A stretch of 64,000 nt of DNA from Diplonema papillatum (GCA_030068145.1 JAPJBO010000008.1:620001-684000), one strand, 5' to 3'; numbered from the stretch's first letter, positions 1 to 9,896 are shown. Notes: generated from the sequence alone by a model not told the origin. A program made the numbers and translations.

Positions 1-2657
1 TCCGTCAGGTGGCCCTTCTCCTGGAAGTTCAGGACCATTTCTCTCGCGCGCTTCGGGTTTGCTCCACCCCAGATCAGACCCATCACCGACGTCGTCAACC
101 GCTTCATCGCCACCTTCGACACCGGCGCGAAGGAGCAGCCTGATAGCGCTGCCGGCAACACATTCGACTGCACAATACGGACCCGCTTTTCGTACCGGAA
201 TGGCGCGTGGCGGAGGCCTTCCGCTAGGGCCGCCGCCCTCTCTACCCTCTTAGAGTCGGACCTCTCCTTTCTGTTCTTCGCCGTTGAGACTAGGGCCCCC
301 AGACACGTGACGGACTTGCTAAATCGAAGCAGCGCATTTCCGCTTCGGAGTCTGAGCGTCGACTGGTGCCTCTGCCTCGTCGAGAATGCGATGGTCTTCT
401 CGAGGTTTAGCTGCATTCCGGTGAGTGTGCAGAACTCGTCAACAATGTCGACTCCCTTTTGCAATGCGGCCTCTGACAGCCTGGACAGTAGTGTGGCATC
501 ATCCGCGTACGACTTAGGACTCACACCCTCAGCTTCTTTCTTGACCGCTTTCATCACTACCGACAGCAGGGCATTGATGAGTATGACGGACACAGGGCAC
601 CCTTGAAGGATACCGTTGGTCACACTAAACTCCCTGCCCACCCCTAGCGGCAACTTGAAGCGTCTCGCGAGCAGACTGTAAATCGCCCTCAGCGGCTTGA
701 GAACCCGACCGTGCAGTCCTAAGTCCTCAGCCAAGCGTAGCACTACCTCTCGCGGGACCATGTCGAAACACTTCCGGAAGTCCAGCGCCACTCCGTAGAG
801 CGGCTCTCCGTCCAGCAAGGCGTCCTCCACCTCGAGCCCTATCTCCATCAAGACGTCCTCGATCCGGTGGCCCGGCCGAAAGCCTTTCTGTCCTTCTTCG
901 ATCCACCCCTCCTGCCACAGGACAATGTCCGCAAGCCTGCGGCAGGCCCACAAGCGGTACACGGCGGATGTGACGGTTATCGGCCTCGTGTGCAGCGGGT
1001 CTTGGCTCTCATCTTTCGGCACCATCGACACCAGCGCAGTTGTCATGCTTGCCGGCCAGTCCCCAGTCGCTTCGACCAGGTTCATGACGTCTGCAAGTGC
1101 ATTCAGCAGGGGGAGCGGCAACTCCCGCAGTTCAGCCATACGCCAGCCATCCACCCCTGACGCGCTTTTCTTCGGCTTCTTCCTCAGCAGAATTCGCAGC
1201 TCCTCCCCCGTGATTGTTCCGGCTTCCATCAAGTGTGGGCCGATGTGATCCTGGAACCGATCCCGAAACGGCTCGTACTCCGGCTCTGGCCCGTCCTTGT
1301 ACTTACGCAGGATAGGGTCCCACGCAGTGTTCAGCGCCTCGTCCATCTCGTCAACATTTGCAGTCACACCCGCCCCCGTTCGCAACACCCCCGACGGCTC
1401 AGCGCGTCCGGCGCAGATGGTTGTCAGACATCGTCTGCTCGCATCGGCCCTCTCGTTCAGCTTGTCTCGGTACTTCGTAAACCTGGCCGCCGATCCTTCC
1501 CTTCCGAGCCTACTCGTCTCTTCCCGCAATGCCGTGAGAAGCTGCTTCGCCTCCTCATGATCCGGGAATCCTTCTGTCCATTGGCCACCTTTCATGCACG
1601 CCTGTGCCAGCCGTCTGCTGTTCTGCCAGCAACGGGATACTTCATGCGGAACTGCCTCCGGCCCGCGTCGCTGCGCAAGGTAGCTGCAGATGCGTTCCAT
1701 CCTGTGGATGGCCTTCCGGAGCCGTAGCTGTCTGCTGTTCGCCGCCCCCGACCCGTCGCTCGCAGTGCTTGCCGTGATACAGACTCTCTTAGGCGACGTC
1801 TTTATCCCCCGGCCGGTACTCCTTCCCCTTTCTTCCGCAGGGATTCCGAAGGCATCCTGCAAGTACTGCTCACTGACTCGTGACCACTCGAGCCAGGCCT
1901 CTTCCACTCGCTGTGCTGCCAGCCGTTCTGCGAAATCGGAGTTGGTCAGTCTCTGTACGGCTTCCCTGTTAGCTTCTGTGTCCGAGAGGCCCCACTTGGG
2001 TCCCCCCTCGGTAGGGATTTCCCGCGGTACTTTAAATCGCCACACGATTTGGCGCAGCGCCGCAATGTCCAGGGTCATTGTCACGAGCCGGTGTCCCGGC
2101 ACGTTCACCGCGGTGGTGACGCATTGACGGAAAGCTCCCGTCGTTATTCGGTTGAGGAGTATGCGGTCGATCCTCGTGCCTGTCGTCCGGGCGCTGGTAA
2201 AGGTCGGTGGTGGTGGTGTGTCACCGGTACGCGCATGGTGCAGTTCCGCTGCGTCGGACCATCCGTTCCTTAGTGCCTTCCGCAGCACAGGGGACCGGTC
2301 TTCTTCCGTGTTCAGGTCACCCATCACCATTATGGGGACGTCACCGAGGCTATCTGCCGCTGCGAAGAGGATCTTCTCCAGCATGTCCTCACGCTCCTCG
2401 CTCTCCGCTCTCCCGTTTCCGGAAGGGCAGTAGACATCGAACACGTGCACGAACGTGTTGCCTGCCCCTGTTGCTACTACCGTATGGCTCACTCGGTCCG
2501 GGGACCGTATTGCTGCGTGCGAGAGCGCCGTCATCGTATCGTACGCCGGTATCGGTCTTCGTACTAGAGTGGAGAGCCCTCCGTTCGCGGCGTTCACCGT
2601 CGAGCGACTACCGGAGTTTCTACAGAATCTTCCGGGAGGCGGCAGGCCCCAGTTCGT
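1..2657 (-). CDS. Non-LTR retrotransposon endonuclease/reverse transcriptase, 5'-truncated and cut by window edge
   Basis: One minus-strand frame stays open for about 885 codons. The N-terminal part is an APE-type endonuclease: GGLSTLVRRP, then VFDVYCPSG, then VMGDLNTEE at about 2305-2330. The middle and C-terminal part is a LINE reverse transcriptase: GFRPGHRIEDVL, VALDFRKCFDMVP, NGILQGCPVSV and the catalytic SYADDATLLS (YADD at 498-509). The same codon phase holds at the endonuclease motif and at YADD, so no frameshift separates them. A TGA at 2658-2660 opens the frame inside the endonuclease, so the first part of that domain (including its early catalytic Asn and Glu) and any ORF1 are gone, as expected for incomplete target-primed reverse transcription. 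The C-terminal end lies beyond position 1. A self-copying element, not a host gene; probably immobile now. Confidence 0.9.
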
Positions 2658-2820
2658 TCAGCATTGAGTTCTTTTAAGTACATGAACCACATGGATTAGC
2701 ATGCACTGCTCGTTTAGCAGCGGCTGCCGAATCATGCCGTGGCACCGTCCCTTTGTGCGTCTGCTTCGCAGAAAAAGTGTTGGAAAGGAGTCCAGGACTC
2801 CGTGGTTTGAAACCATATGG
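2658..2820. other. Intergenic flank between LINE and TIR element
   Basis: No gene. It holds a diverged copy of the dispersed repeat also seen at 27895-28060 and 57100-57300 (shared words around the CGGCTGCC...GTGGCACCG stretch). It ends in TGG at 2818-2820, the probable target duplication of the element that starts at 2821. Confidence 0.4.
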
Positions 2821-3010
2821 TACACGGTGAACTCCAGCCTCTGAGCTGGAGTGGATCGGGAGGTCCTAGGAGAGGGTGTGGTCACACCCGCAAAGGGCAT
2901 GTGCCACACCCGCAAAGGGCATGTGCCACACCCGCAAAGGGCATGTGACACCCGCAAAGCGGAGGGGATTTCGGTGGAAATACCTTGGTTCTCATCGGTA
3001 TTCTGGACCG
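2821..3010. repeat. Left terminal inverted repeat
   Basis: The outer part reads TACACGGTGAACTCCAGCCT, followed by three near-identical subterminal units at 2883-2946 and a unique inner part ending near the words CTCATCGGTATTCTGGACC. The same blocks occur in reverse order and strand at 8685-8876. Confidence 0.8.
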
Positions 3011-3460
3011 GCCTTGTTTCTTTTGGAATGCAACATGTTCCTTTTGAACCTCAACCCCCTCTGGATTATGTTTGTTGATTGAATTACCTCAGAATACGAC
3101 TCCCAGTGCCCTTCTCTCATGGGGTTGGGCCAGCTTCGCTTGTTACTGGGGCCATGGTTTTGTATTGGGGTTTTTTGCTGTGTCTACCTTTTCTTGATTG
3201 TTAGACTCTATGTAGTGCAACAGCAGTGAATCGGAACTTGACAGATCGTGGGGTTCCACCGTTATCCACCGTTGTGTGGACCCCCAAACTGCAGACTGTA
3301 GGGGATTTCTTGTGGCGGCGGTCTGGATTTTGCGTCAGCAGGTGGACAACAACAAGGAGAAAAAGAACTCGAGAACAACCGGCGATAAAACAAACATAGC
3401 ATAACTTTGTGGGAACTTACAAAGGAAGGAAGGACAGATCAAGTCTTCGATCAGAGCAAG
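3011..3460. other. Non-coding interior of TIR element
   Basis: About 450 bp between the left TIR and the stop of the transposase gene, probably its 3' untranslated region. I see no further ORF or repeat here. Confidence 0.3.
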
Positions 3461-5434
3461 TTATGTCATGTGCTGGCGGATGTGCCGTGTCCACGCACCC
3501 TTTGATCCAAGCTTTCTCCAGCACAGCTTGCATCGAAGAGGCTCATCGAAGAGAGCAGGATGCTTTTTTTGGACATGCTGACTCATTCCAGCTGCCTTTA
3601 CTTTTACACGACATGCAGGGCATTCAGCCATGCAGTGGCATTGAATGCGGTCGCGATGTGCTGCGTCGATATGGGCAGCCATCGAGGATTCCACAGCTTT
3701 TTTGCCACAAAAGTCGCACGGCAAATATGTTTCCGTTTCTTCTTCCTCTTCCTCTTCCTCTTCGTCTTCTTCTTCGTCTTCGTCTTCTTCGTCTTCGTCT
3801 TCTTCGTCGTCTGCTTTCTCCTCACACTCCTCTGCTGCATCGCTATCACCCGCTTCCTCCAATTCCTTCTGAGCTCTCTGCACGAGGTTCTTGGTGAGGT
3901 TCTTGTCTGGCACAAACAGCGGCAGTTGTGGGGGGGCTGTCGGCGCCTCGCAGTTGCACACACGAATCGTTCCAGTTCCACCCGCAAACCGGAACGCCGT
4001 ATAGGGCCCCCCACGAAAGACGAAGTTGGTTTTCATTGCGGCAAGCTGCTCACAAAGAACGATAAGGGCTAGATTGCTACGCGCATTGCGGTGCAGGCAA
4101 TCGCAAATCAAAACTGTTTGTTTTCCGCGAAAGCCTGTCTGGGACAGATCCGCAACCTTCCACGGAAGTCGGCGGGCTCTCCGTTTTTCCTCCGCGCATG
4201 CCAGATCTACCTCGCAGGTTTTTGGGCTGCTGATCATGGGCACGTCAGCTTTCCGCTCTCCGTTTTCTGCCTCCTCAGCTTCATCCGAACACTGCAATGG
4301 AAGGGCATCCATGCGATCCCACCAATGGCTGAGGCTGTGGCAATACGCATTCGTTGTTGAGCCCTTTCGCACGCTTTCCATGAGGTGGAGGAAGATGTGC
4401 GCAGATAAACGGGCACGCAAAAAGGGGATGCGGGCGGCAGTTTCTTTTTGACCCCAGTAACGCCAGGGTACGTCCGAATACCGGAATTCGGCAAGGTCGC
4501 TTAGGCTGATGAATAGCCAGCGAAATGTTGGTGATAGCTCTCGTTGCGCCATCATGGAGACTACCTTCCTCACGTGCGCTCCGGTAGCATTCTGGCTGAC
4601 ATCGATGTTCAAAGTGCTGCACAGGTCTCGAAGTGCCGACGTACTCTCAGCATCCAGCTCCTTGAACAACGCCAACCCCATACCCTTTATGTCGTGCAGG
4701 GCTGGAGAAACGTAGTGTGCTGATGGTGCCACTGCGCTCAGCAGCGATGTGTAGCCAGCTGCAGCCATTTGGGCAAGGCTGAGGTGAGGAAAGCGATGTA
4801 TGTACATGCTCCATTCGCTTGTTGGAACGGTGCATACTGCGCAGCGGTGGCCTCTTCCACCACACCCGTCAAGCCTCTGCCATCGGTCAAAGTGATCTCC
4901 GGTGATCTTTTCGATCCGAACCCGAGTCACACCGTGGCCGCGAACGATCTTTGCATTGTGAAGGCGCAAAATTGCATGGTTGAGAAACCGGTTCTCGAAA
5001 TGCTTAAATTGCGCTTTCTTCCGGTCGACGACAGTTACGGACGGGACAAAACCGCCGGTTTCTGGGTATACCAGGGACATCGACAGACGTGTGCGCGCGT
5101 TGCGCGATCTCAGCGAGTTTCTTGCTGTGTACCCGTCGGTATACAGTACGCCAACAAGCGGTACGGAAGACAATCTTGCGGATTCACGCCACCCCTCCTC
5201 TTCCAAGACCTTGAACGCACCTGCTAAGCCCCGTTGCAGTCTCTCCTTTACTCGAGAGCGCGACTCCTTCTCCACTTTTCTGCAGCGCTTCACGGACACC
5301 CCGATACTCATGCTAGTACGCCGCTTGTGCGACTTATTGACAAGGTCTAGCTTTCTCTGGGAGGTCCGTGTTGCATAACGCTCTTCGATGAGAGTTTTGC
5401 CCACTTCTAACACAGCAGCGTTTGCGGATTGCAT
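3461..5434 (-). CDS. Putative DDE-type transposase with C-terminal C2H2 zinc fingers (657 aa)
   Basis: Complete ORF starting at an ATG with an A-rich leader. Seen: a basic N-terminus; LYTDGYTARN with Asp100; KITGDHFDRW with Asp180; a CxxC pair at Cys198/Cys201 (RCAVCTV); ALHDIKGM at His247/Asp248; an acidic run at about 531-568 (encoded by a CTT/TTC tract at 3733-3815); then three zinc-finger-like Cys/His units from about 573 to 654. The order Asp, GD, CxxC, H-D resembles the core layout of RAG1/Transib transposases and is also shared in part by other DDE families; this is a pattern comparison only. The third catalytic acid is not assigned. Lying alone beside the left TIR in an element of matching ends, it is the best candidate for the enzyme that moves the 2821-8876 element. 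No known family could be assigned. Confidence 0.6.
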   Translation of the reverse strand: MQSANAAVLEVGKTLIEERYATRTSQRKLDLVNKSHKRRTSMSIGVSVKRCRKVEKESRSRVKERLQRGLAGAFKVLEEEGWRESARLSSVPLVGVLYTDGYTARNSLRSRNARTRLSMSLVYPETGGFVPSVTVVDRKKAQFKHFENRFLNHAILRLHNAKIVRGHGVTRVRIEKITGDHFDRWQRLDGCGGRGHRCAVCTVPTSEWSMYIHRFPHLSLAQMAAAGYTSLLSAVAPSAHYVSPALHDIKGMGLALFKELDAESTSALRDLCSTLNIDVSQNATGAHVRKVVSMMAQRELSPTFRWLFISLSDLAEFRYSDVPWRYWGQKETAARIPFLRARLSAHIFLHLMESVRKGSTTNAYCHSLSHWWDRMDALPLQCSDEAEEAENGERKADVPMISSPKTCEVDLACAEEKRRARRLPWKVADLSQTGFRGKQTVLICDCLHRNARSNLALIVLCEQLAAMKTNFVFRGGPYTAFRFAGGTGTIRVCNCEAPTAPPQLPLFVPDKNLTKNLVQRAQKELEEAGDSDAAEECEEKADDEEDEDEEDEDEEEDEEEEEEEEETETYLPCDFCGKKAVESSMAAHIDAAHRDRIQCHCMAECPACRVKVKAAGMSQHVQKKHPALFDEPLRCKLCWRKLGSKGAWTRHIRQHMT

Positions 5435-5517
5435 GGTTTAATTATTTGTCTTCCTGTGATGAATGAGTCCTTCGATATCGTCTCTGGGCCCCTTATCCAC
5501 GGACATGGTGTGACCAG

Positions 5518-5710
5518 ATGAATATTGCGGAAGCACTTGATCAGCGCCAGACTAAAAGGAAGCTCGCAGCAGAAAACGGAAAAATAGAGGCCAGAGTGAT
5601 GCTGCCGCCGTTATCTGCGGACCTCCACGGACATGATGACCTGATCAGCGCGGCAGTGAAGGGAAGCTCGCAGAAGAAAACAGAAAAAGAAAGGTCAAAG
5701 TGATGCTGCC
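5518..5710. repeat. Direct repeat, two ~75-bp units
   Basis: Units at about 5535-5604 and 5650-5710 share TGATCAGCGC, GGAAGCTCGCAG, GAAAAC(G/A)GAAAAA and GTGATGCTGCCG. They lie between the transposase start and the broken recombinase, where the 3' end of the nested retroelement should be, so they may be its remnant terminal repeats or part of the host element. Confidence 0.45.
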
Positions 5711-5731
5711 GAACACCGCCGCAGGAGGCCC

Positions 5732-6308
5732 TCACGAGCGGAAATTTACGGGTGACTGGTACGATGAGGCGGTGGGACGCAACACAAGGTTCTGGTCTCG
5801 AGGGCACAACAGGATGTGCTTCGTTTCGAGCCGGATCAGGTCGATCAGTCGAGCCCCGAGACTCCATTGCGTCGCCAGGGCGGCGCGATAGAGCCCGGAC
5901 ATCTCGCGGACCGCTTCCTCCACCTGCTGGTTGCCCACCAATGTGCGAGACGTACGAGCCCTGCGTTCGTACTCTCTTAGCTCGCGGCTCAGAGTTCTTC
6001 GGAACGCAGCCGTCGGGTCGATTGCAAGCATCCGACGATACGTCATGTACTGCCGGGCGGACTGCGTCTGGAGCTCTCCCTTTTCCAGCTTAAGCGGAGC
6101 CACATGAGGAAGATGTGACCAGAGAGGCGAAAGCCTCGCTGCGTGTCTGTACACTGGAGAGCGCAGCTGAGTTCGCATAGCACTGCGAAGCTCTTTCCAG
6201 AACTCTCCGGTGGAGATAAGGTATCTCGTCGGCAGAAATCTGTTCCCGTTTTCGGGAATTTGAAGCTGGGAGTGGAAGCCGGTAGCGGGTCGGAGCAGGT
6301 AGGTTGAG
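5732..6308 (-). pseudogene. Tyrosine recombinase fragment of a YR retroelement
   Basis: Directly follows the gag-like ORF on the minus strand. It aligns by eye with the complete recombinase at 30654-31574: FWKEL here and LWKEL there; KGELQTQSARQYMTYRRM against AGELTAESALQYATYFRM; ATQWSLGARLIDLIR against RFQWSTACRFVDLQR. The first catalytic Arg (in GARLIDL) is present, but the frame ends soon after it, so the Lys, HxxR, His and nucleophilic Tyr are missing. The reverse transcriptase half of the element is also absent. In this copy the recombinase frame is shifted by one base relative to gag. Confidence 0.75.
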
Positions 6309-7289
6309 TCACCCCCTTTTCGCCTTCTTTACACGGTTCTCCTTCTCCACCTCGTTTTTTGGCGACTGCGGGGTCTTTACCTGCAATAAGGCATTCTGGA
6401 GATTGGTGGCCCACCGGTCGTCCATTCCCCCGAACTTCACCTTTCGGGCCCTGCCCTCATAGAGCGAGGAGGACTCGCCGGAGCCACCAGTTCTGAACCG
6501 AAGGCGGTTCGACTCCATCCGGACGATGGTGGCCTGCATGGCCTGAAGCACGGGAGGGTTGTTGTGAGCAACAGGCAGAAGAGCCCACAGAGAGTCGTAA
6601 GACGACCTCAGCTCATGCCGGTACGCCTGCCCCGCCTCGTTCACCTCTAACGCCTCGCCAAACCGACGGGTGAGGTCATTGCGTAGGGAGAGCCGGCCCC
6701 CCGAAGTCTTCAGCAAGGGGGCCCACGTCTGGACTCGTCGCGCGTCTACTTCGGCATTCTCAGCAGCCTCTGCCTCCTGGCGGTCTCGGGCAGCATCTGC
6801 CTTGAGTTTCGACAGCTCAGACTGAGTGCCTGTGAGCTGGTGCAAAAGGAGAGAAAAGGGCGCCTTCCAGGGTCCATCTGGAAGATTCTCCAGGACCGCC
6901 TGTAGGGCTCCGCCCTCGTCCTCATCCTGCCCCGGCTGAGGAAACAGCCTCGGGAACTCGATTGGGCCCTCGAGGTCGTCGGCCATGGCTGCGTGCTTGT
7001 TTCGGTCAGCAAGGCAGCAACAGACTGGACAGCTCCAGTTGTCGTCCTTAATGCTTTCCAAGAAGCTCGCAGCGTCCGGTCCCAACTTCTTGGATACGCA
7101 TCCTGCAGATGCGATGTAACCGCAAGAAGCACACCTCGACGAGGTGTCCGGCCTGTGTGCAATGCTGCACGTCGCGAATATGCATTCGCTCTCCGCTTCA
7201 TCGTAATCCTCCCCGCGGGGGAGTTTCACGACGGGGATAGCACCCCATTCGACTTCTCCCTCGAGGATGTCAGTCCGAGTTAGTGCCAT
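6309..7289 (-). CDS. Gag-like protein of YR retroelement, with N-terminal zinc-binding region (326 aa)
   Basis: ATG at 7289. The N-terminal third has a Cys/His cluster (CIFATC, HRPDTSSRCASC, WSCPVC) of PHD/RING-like spacing. A charged middle part (ELSKLKADAARDRQEAE) may form a coiled coil, and the tail is basic (KKAKRG). It matches the architecture and local motifs of the 304-aa protein at 31620-32534: RRVQTWAPLL against RRVMTWVEGL; PVAHNNPPVLQAMQATIVRME against MPLAYRTPPILQVLHHIMVRLE. Both sit directly after a terminal repeat and directly before a tyrosine recombinase, hence the assignment as structural (gag) protein. A third N-terminal remnant lies at 57605-57684. Confidence 0.7.
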   Translation of the reverse strand: MALTRTDILEGEVEWGAIPVVKLPRGEDYDEAESECIFATCSIAHRPDTSSRCASCGYIASAGCVSKKLGPDAASFLESIKDDNWSCPVCCCLADRNKHAAMADDLEGPIEFPRLFPQPGQDEDEGGALQAVLENLPDGPWKAPFSLLLHQLTGTQSELSKLKADAARDRQEAEAAENAEVDARRVQTWAPLLKTSGGRLSLRNDLTRRFGEALEVNEAGQAYRHELRSSYDSLWALLPVAHNNPPVLQAMQATIVRMESNRLRFRTGGSGESSSLYEGRARKVKFGGMDDRWATNLQNALLQVKTPQSPKNEVEKENRVKKAKRG

Positions 7290-7400
7290 TGTTTTGTTTG
7301 TACGTGCCGGGAGAGGATTAGCCTGTTAGTGAGTGAATATGATCGGTAGGCTAAACTTTTCCAAACACGCTGCCAGCGTTCTCTTTCGTGTTTACAATTA
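7290..7400. repeat. Terminal repeat of YR retroelement, family 1
   Basis: The block TTTGTACGTGCCGGG...GAGGATTAGCCTG...CCAAACACGCTGCCAGCG lies immediately before the gag ATG. Copies occur at 11605-11705 (alone), 49122-49162 (short) and 57685-57800 (again next to a gag start). It is the analogue of the 113-bp repeat that flanks the full-length element at 28734-32662. Confidence 0.7.
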
Positions 7401-7605
7401 ATTGTTATTACGAAAAAAAAAAAAGTGAGCTGGCGGTGGCAGTCCGGCTTCGGTTGGGGCTTCCAATTGCGGCCGCGCCGGGGGAGTGCCGCCTTTGCGG
7501 GCAAAAAAGCACCCCCCATGAGGGGAATCGTCCACGCCGAGAACTGGCGAACAGAAGAGTTCTCAATACGAACTGCGGCCTGGAGGATGCTGAGGACACA
7601 GGACC

Positions 7606-8586
7606 CTACATGTCCTCAATGTCCTCTTCAATCAGCAGTGCCTGCTGTTCTTCCTCCTGGGGATCATTGTCGCCCGTCAGACCCAGCCCCATGATCTGGC
7701 GGTACTGCTCGTCCAGGTCCACGGCCGCCACTCCCTCGCCAGCAAGTGCTGCACCCTGCGCAATGGGGACCTTCACTTGCCACAAGCCAAGGTGGAGCTG
7801 TCTGCAGAGCACTGGCTTCTGGTCGTCAGCGGGCTCGTCGAGGACGTTGGTGGTTGGGTACAGACCCGATGGCACACTGCTGCCCGCGGGGACAACACGT
7901 ACGCACTCGAGAGTGACTGTTGTGCCCACCACCTTGTAATTAACCTGTGTAAACAGGCCTTCGACGAGGGTCACATGGAACCCTTGCTCTTTTGCACCCG
8001 GCGTCGTAATTGGGAAGGCGATGCGTATGGGCTTCGACGGCTCGTCCGCATCCGTGTTCTGGGCCTGCGTAATGGACGACAGAACGGCCAGGAGATCCGC
8101 TCCGCGGAACGTGGGCTTAGTGGCTTGAACCACTTTGTTGTACAGCGCGTGCTTAGCATGTGTCTGCTGTCTCCACGCCGTGATCGGCTTGCTTCTGAGC
8201 GTGACACCAACAACCTTCACATCTTGGACGTTGCGCACTTTGCTTTCAATGCGGTATTGATCCGGAAGGGTTCTCGCCTTCGTCATTGCTGTAACCTCCC
8301 CCGCTGTGAATTTCGGCGGCTTTATGAAGTCGGTGATGACCTGCATCAACAACGGCGACTTTTTGTGGAGTCTTACTCCTGTCACCTCGGAAACGAGCTG
8401 ACGCAGGCTGCTCAACCTTATCGCTGCTCCGACCTTCTTTACGAGGTATGCCTCAATAAAGTTGGAGACAACGTCGGAGGTCGCCGTGTTGTTGGCTTCG
8501 CAGTCGCTGCCATTGTCGCTGCCCTCGATCGTGCGCCTCCGCTTGTTGTCTTCAGGTGTTCGTGGCATACTTGAGGACAGTGGCAT
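7606..8586 (-). CDS. Companion ORF of the TIR element, unknown function (326 aa)
   Basis: Complete ORF, ATG at 8586, only ~290 bp inside the right end of the element. The N-terminus is polar and carries a basic patch (DNKRRRT) that could be a nuclear localisation signal; the middle (residues ~35-110) looks helical and basic; the C-terminus is acidic (EEEQQALLIEEDIEDM). I recognise no domain. It lies outside the nested retroelement, whose terminal repeat ends near 7400, so it belongs to the TIR element or is cargo. Two-gene transposons with a DNA-binding partner protein are known, and that is one possible role. Confidence 0.55.
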   Translation of the reverse strand: MPLSSSMPRTPEDNKRRRTIEGSDNGSDCEANNTATSDVVSNFIEAYLVKKVGAAIRLSSLRQLVSEVTGVRLHKKSPLLMQVITDFIKPPKFTAGEVTAMTKARTLPDQYRIESKVRNVQDVKVVGVTLRSKPITAWRQQTHAKHALYNKVVQATKPTFRGADLLAVLSSITQAQNTDADEPSKPIRIAFPITTPGAKEQGFHVTLVEGLFTQVNYKVVGTTVTLECVRVVPAGSSVPSGLYPTTNVLDEPADDQKPVLCRQLHLGLWQVKVPIAQGAALAGEGVAAVDLDEQYRQIMGLGLTGDNDPQEEEQQALLIEEDIEDM

Positions 8587-8684
8587 CGTTGTGTTTAAGA
8601 GTGTGTGAGTCGCTGGATGATGTTTTCTTGAGGTATCAACGAACAGGTATCTGAGAAATTGGGGGAAAAGGCAAAGTCAGTCCA

Positions 8685-8876
8685 GAATACTGATGAGAAC
8701 ACAGGTATTTACACACGAAAATCCAACTTTCACACCCGCTTTTTGGGTGTGGCACATGCCCTTTGCGGGTGTGGCACATGCCCTTTGCGGGTGTGGCACA
8801 TGTTTGCGGGTGTGGCACATGCCCTTTTCGGACCTCCCGATTTAACTCCATCTCAGAGGCTGGAGTTCACCGTGTA
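8685..8876. repeat. Right terminal inverted repeat
   Basis: Inverted counterpart of 2821-3010. It holds four CACATGCCCTTTGCGGGTGT-type units, one of them shortened, and ends GGAGTTCACCGTGTA. Confidence 0.8.
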
Positions 8877-8960
8877 TGGCTCCACTTCCTCCTACCTTCG
8901 TCCGTTCTTCTTTAAAAAAAAGGGGGGGGGGGTGATAGTGGTGAATCCCCCGTCACACAC

Positions 8961-9365
8961 CTCGTATACGCCGGCAGATAGGTGGACGCCCACACGGTCA
9001 CCTGTGGCCGCGTCCACGAACGAAAACGCGGCCCAGTTCCACGTAGTCAGACGGGCGGCCATGGACCTGGTCCAGTCGATCATGCCGAGCCCACTTTCAC
9101 GCGTCAGCAGCTCTTTCTCATCAACGCGCACTGTGGCCCGCGCCTCGAAGGCTCCCCCTTTGGTCACGATCACCGGACGCCTGCGCCCCAGCGGGTACAC
9201 GAAACTGAGCGTGTCATCCGTTCCGAGGTCCATTTCGAAGGATACCGAAAGCTTCCGCCCGCCTACCAAGAAGCCGTTGGCTTCGGCACGGAGCATGTGC
9301 GTCTCGGCCTGGTAGGCTTGCGTGATGTTTGTGCTTCCAAACGAAAACTCGGTACTGCCGTTTAC
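8961..9365 (-). CDS. DUF2804-like gene, exon 3 (catalytic unknown)
   Basis: Begins after an acceptor (AAACAG) at 9366-9371 in phase 0. The protein carries LSFVYPLGRRRPVIVTKGG, IDWTRSMAARLTTWNWAAF and GDRVGVHLSAG, which match my memory of DUF2804 signatures (Asp-Thr-x-G/S, T-x-W-x-W-A, G-x-x-x-G-x-x-L). A GTGTGT donor lies at 8960 after GVYE; read through, the frame would stop at 8892 inside a poly-C/A run. The last part of the domain is not seen; the 2821-8876 element inserted just downstream, so the final exon is either lost or beyond the window. Role of the family is unknown to me beyond the domain name. Confidence 0.55.
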
Positions 9366-9896
9366 CTGTTTCGCCCGGAGGTGGTTAATCAGTTTTATTT
9401 CCGCACATTTACATTACATAGTTACGAAAGATTCTTCAAGATATGTAAAATTGAGCGGCCGGAAACAATCTTCTTCTTTTCACTTTCGAAAATAGAAAGA
9501 CTTTTTCTTTTGCAAAATATAGCCTATTTTTTGGTGACTGCATAGATGTGAAAGAAAGCTCATAAAATGACAAATCGAGGTAAAAAGTGAGCAGCAAAAC
9601 TTACGATATTTGTGCGCCGATGGTTTTAGGATGAACGAGCTGAGTTTCATTGCGTCGAACGTGTTGATTTTGACGTTGAGCTTGTCACAATTATCGTCAA
9701 AGGCACCGTCTTCCTCGTGAACAATGTGGGGAAGCCCCGAAACACCAATGAATTCTTGGCGGCCCTGTTGGCTCAGTGAAAGCAGGCGACCTCGCAAGTT
9801 CGAACGGTGCTGTTCGGCATGTGTTGGGCCGCCTCTTTTGCAACGCTGAAAAAGCTGTCGCAGCGAAGGCAAATGTTCGTATTCCTCAGTAGACGG

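Larger units (their letters stand above)
2821..8876. mobile_element. Large TIR DNA transposon with nested retroelement fragment
   Basis: The ends are inverted copies starting TACACGGTGAACTCCAGCC. Each ~190-bp arm also holds several tandem units of CACACCCGCAAAGGGCATGT next to an outer unique part. TGG flanks both ends (2818-2820 and 8877-8879), a likely 3-bp target duplication; TATGG is also present on both sides but offset by 2 bp on the left. Inside, all on the minus strand, are a 326-aa ORF, a nested YR retroelement fragment, and a 657-aa transposase candidate. Subterminal repeats with a 3-bp duplication recall CACTA/EnSpm and Plavaka elements, while the CACGGTG heptamer recalls Transib; the superfamily is unresolved. 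Confidence 0.75.

Noticed and set aside
9605-9790. Extra exon of the DUF2804-like gene ending in GTAAGT
   Set aside because: Its phase (1) does not fit the phase-0 neighbours, and exons 2 and 3 already join in frame with domain continuity.
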